Source: an uncultured Aquimarina sp. | GTDB taxonomy: Bacteria; Bacteroidota; Bacteroidia; Flavobacteriales; Flavobacteriaceae | NCBI GenBank assembly: GCA_947496705.1 | Contig: CANMDW010000006.1 | Span: forward strand, 1-64,000 | Length of the DNA: 64,000 nt | Direction of reading: 5' to 3' | Shown here: in pieces, positions 62,201 through 64,000 of the stretch | Numbering within the stretch: the first letter of the stretch is position 1 | Layout: each line of letters opens with the position of its first letter | Notes under the pieces: model-generated | Databases searched by the model: none | The model's input: only the letters and a program-made list of their open reading frames with translations | Told to the model about the DNA's origin: nothing | Position numbers and translations under genes: made by a program

Positions 62201-63524
62201 GGTTTAGCAATACCGGATGTCCTTTAAGAACATTCTCTAAGATATCCCAAACTACAGGCTCTTTTCTGTCGATTATCTTTTTAGCAGATTTTACTGTTTT
62301 TACGATACCACGCTCAATCAGTTTTCTGATCACAAATGGTTTGTATAGCTCTGCAGCCATATTCTTTGGAAGACCACACTCGAATAATTTCAATTCTGGT
62401 CCAACCACGATTACCGAACGGGCAGAATAATCCACACGTTTACCTAATAAGTTCTGACGGAAACGTCCTTGTTTACCTTTTAATGAATCTGATAATGATT
62501 TTAATGGCCTGTTGGAATCTGTCTTAACAGCTGAAGCCTTACGCGTGTTATCAAATAATGAATCTACAGATTCCTGAAGCATACGTTTTTCGTTACGAAG
62601 AATTACTTCAGGAGCTTTGATCTCCATTAAACGCTTCAAACGATTATTACGAATAATTACACGACGATACAAATCATTTAAATCTGATGTTGCAAAACGA
62701 CCTCCATCAAGTGGCACCAATGGTCGTAATTCTGGCGGAATTACAGGTACTACTTTCAGGATCATCCATTCCGGACGGTTTTCTCTATTTTTATTAGCAT
62801 CACGGAACGATTCTACAACCTGAAGTCTTTTTAATGCTTCAGTTTTACGTTGTTTTGATGTTTCGTTATTTGCTTTATGTCTTAATTCATAAGAAAGTGC
62901 ATCAAGATCAATTCTTCTTAAAATCTCGATCAAACACTCTGCCCCCATCTTAGCGATGAATTTGTTAGGGTCTGTATCGTCCAGGTATAAATTCTCTTGC
63001 GGAAGATTATCTAAAATATTCAGATACTCTTCTTCAGTAAGGAAATCCATTTTCTGTACTGGCTCTCCTTCTTCATTCTTGGCAACACCAGGCTGAATTA
63101 CTACGTAACGTTCGTAGTAAATAATCATATCCAACTTCTTGGAAGGAAGACCTAATAAATATCCTATTTTGTTTGGTAAAGAACGGAAATACCAAATGTG
63201 TGCTACAGGAACAACTAAGTTAATATGTCCCACGCGGTCTCTACGAACTTTCTTTTCGGTTACTTCAACACCACATCGATCACAAACGATACCCTTGTAA
63301 CGAATTCTTTTATATTTACCACAAGCACATTCAAAGTCCTTTACAGGTCCAAAGATACGCTCACAGAACAAACCATCGCGCTCAGGTTTGTGAGTACGAT
63401 AATTGATAGTTTCAGGTTTTAAAACTTCTCCCTGAGATGCAGCCAAAACAGACTCTGGTGAAGCCAAACCAATAGAGATCTTATTAAATCTCTTTACTGT
63501 ATTCTTATCATTATTTCTTGCCAT
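59223..63524 (-). CDS. rpoC: DNA-directed RNA polymerase subunit beta'
   Basis: A 1433-residue catalytic subunit of RNA polymerase. The N-terminal zinc site is [20 protein letters not shown] (about 66-85), and the active-site loop [15 protein letters not shown] (about 465-480) holds the three Mg-binding Asp. The second zinc region is [15 protein letters not shown] (about 905). Length is typical of Bacteroidota beta'. It follows rpoB after 76 bases with a repeat-rich spacer and ends at a strong terminator. Confidence 0.98.
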   Translation of the reverse strand: MARNNDKNTVKRFNKISIGLASPESVLAASQGEVLKPETINYRTHKPERDGLFCERIFGPVKDFECACGKYKRIRYKGIVCDRCGVEVTEKKVRRDRVGHINLVVPVAHIWYFRSLPNKIGYLLGLPSKKLDMIIYYERYVVIQPGVAKNEEGEPVQKMDFLTEEEYLNILDNLPQENLYLDDTDPNKFIAKMGAECLIEILRRIDLDALSYELRHKANNETSKQRKTEALKRLQVVESFRDANKNRENRPEWMILKVVPVIPPELRPLVPLDGGRFATSDLNDLYRRVIIRNNRLKRLMEIKAPEVILRNEKRMLQESVDSLFDNTRKASAVKTDSNRPLKSLSDSLKGKQGRFRQNLLGKRVDYSARSVIVVGPELKLFECGLPKNMAAELYKPFVIRKLIERGIVKTVKSAKKIIDRKEPVVWDILENVLKGHPVLLNRAPTLHRLGIQAFQPKLIEGKAIQLHPLVCTAFNADFDGDQMAVHLPLGPEAILEAQLLMLASHNILNPANGSPVTVPSQDMVLGLYYMTKSRRSTSELEIKGEDLTFYSPEEVTIAYNEKKLHINANIKVRTKDFNEEGELVSKIIETTTGRVLFNEKVPEQAGYINEVLTKKSLRDIIGDILKVTSVPETAAFLDEIKKLGYNFAFQGGLSFSLGDIIIPEEKHTMIADANAQVDNIVANYNMGLITNNERYNQVIDIWTSTNAELTELSMKRIREDQQGFNSVYMMLDSGARGSKEQIRQLTGMRGLMAKPKKASSAGGEIIENPILSNFKEGLSILEYFISTHGARKGLADTALKTADAGYLTRRLVDVAQDVIVNEEDCGTLRGVEVTPLKKNEEIIESLGDRIVGRTALVDVINPLTQEILVEAGVEIDDVTAKNVENSPVESVEVRSALTCEAKKGICVKCYGRNLATGKTVQRGEAVGVVAAQSIGEPGTQLTLRTFHVGGIAGNISEENQLKSRFGGKAEIEELKTVKGEDADGKEIDVVISRTSEVKIIDTKTKIVLSTNLIPYGSQLFIQDGDKLEADQVICQWDPYNGVIISEFAGKVKYENIEQGITYQVEIDEQTGFQEKVISESRDKKKIPTLHVLGKGDEVLRSYNLPVGAHLMVDDNDKIKVGKILVKIPRKSAKAGDITGGLPRVTELFEARNPSNPAVVSEIDGVVSFGKIKRGNREIIVESRIGEIKKYLVKLSNQILVQENDYVRAGMPLSDGSTTPEDILKIKGPAAVQQYLVNEVQEVYRLQGVKINDKHFEVVVRQMMRKVRIEDPGDTIFLENQLVHKADFIQENDEMFGMKVVEDAGDSDNLKAGQIISPRELRDENSALRRDDKNLVTARDVSPATATPILQGITRASLQTKSFISAASFQETTKVLNEAAVSGKVDTLEGLKENVIVGHRIPAGTGMRDYESIIVGSKEEFEDRMEQRQEVNFN

Positions 63525-63534
63525 TTTTTTCTAG

Positions 63535-63580
63535 TATTCAGTATTCAGTATGCAGTACGCAGCTTTCAAAACTGCATACT
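63535..63580. repeat. Repeat-rich spacer between rpoB and rpoC
   Basis: TATTCAG, TATTCAG, TATGCAG and TACGCAG are four near-identical 7-mers in a row (about 63535-63562). AGTATGCAGT (63547-63556) and ACTGCATACT (63571-63580) form a perfect 10-bp inverted pair. This is unusual inside the conserved rpoBC operon. Confidence 0.7.
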
Positions 63581-63600
63581 ACTTACTGCAAACTATTTTT

Positions 63601-64000
<400 letters not shown>

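Overview
The window is AT-rich chromosomal DNA from a member of the Bacteroidota, most probably a marine Flavobacteriaceae species (Aquimarina-like, but the genus is not proven). The evidence is two TonB-dependent outer-membrane receptors, a PorP/SprF-type type IX secretion (T9SS) protein, DUF4369 and DUF6503-like lipoproteins, DUF2024 and DUF3467 proteins, promoter-like TAnnTTTG boxes, and an rpoB-rpoC pair with flavobacterial features. No rRNA, tRNA, CRISPR array, prophage or complete insertion sequence was seen.

Layout. 1-6.1 kb: phosphatidylserine synthase, apolipoprotein N-acyltransferase, an ABC-F ATPase and a methyltransferase-like protein, with a 202-bp nested palindrome and a 525-bp array of 21-bp units between them. 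6.1-11.3 kb: two stand-alone Aer-type PAS proteins, a lipoprotein, a lone ABC ATPase, a sodium/solute symporter and a CoA-binding protein. 11.6-20.2 kb: a TonB receptor, an orphan FabH-type ketosynthase, an ABC1 kinase with a TetR-like partner, and HtpG. 20.2-28 kb: an astacin protease whose C-terminal beta-trefoil has decayed, then a complete six-gene ebo operon (eboA to eboF, minus strand). 28.4-38.1 kb: a membrane-tethered LuxR-type regulator, a second TonB receptor, a compact Cys-pair gene cluster (thioredoxin-like, lipoprotein, DUF2024, MarR) with repeated palindromic operator candidates, a serine hydrolase, a lipoprotein and a second astacin. 38.2-46.7 kb: AlkB-type dioxygenase operon, AraC regulator, S1/P1 nuclease, hydrolases, M61 peptidase and a DUF819 membrane protein. 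46.7-52.5 kb: small accessory genes including an ADP-ribosylglycohydrolase-like lipoprotein, with repeats between them. 52.6-64 kb: peroxiredoxin-queD-idi operon, the wreck of an adhesin-SprF-OmpA locus, prfC, a DUF3467 protein, rpoC and the 3' end of rpoB.

How the genes may work together. The ebo operon is tightly packed with overlapping genes and is expected to act as one metabolite-handling and transport unit; its substrate in this organism is unknown. The 32.2-34.2 kb cluster looks like a thiol- or metal-responsive regulon controlled by its own Cys-rich MarR protein; this is the best candidate for an undescribed system. Three copies of a short element with AACTCATCTTGA-type terminal inverted repeats are scattered in the window, and one appears to supply the start codon of a PAS gene.
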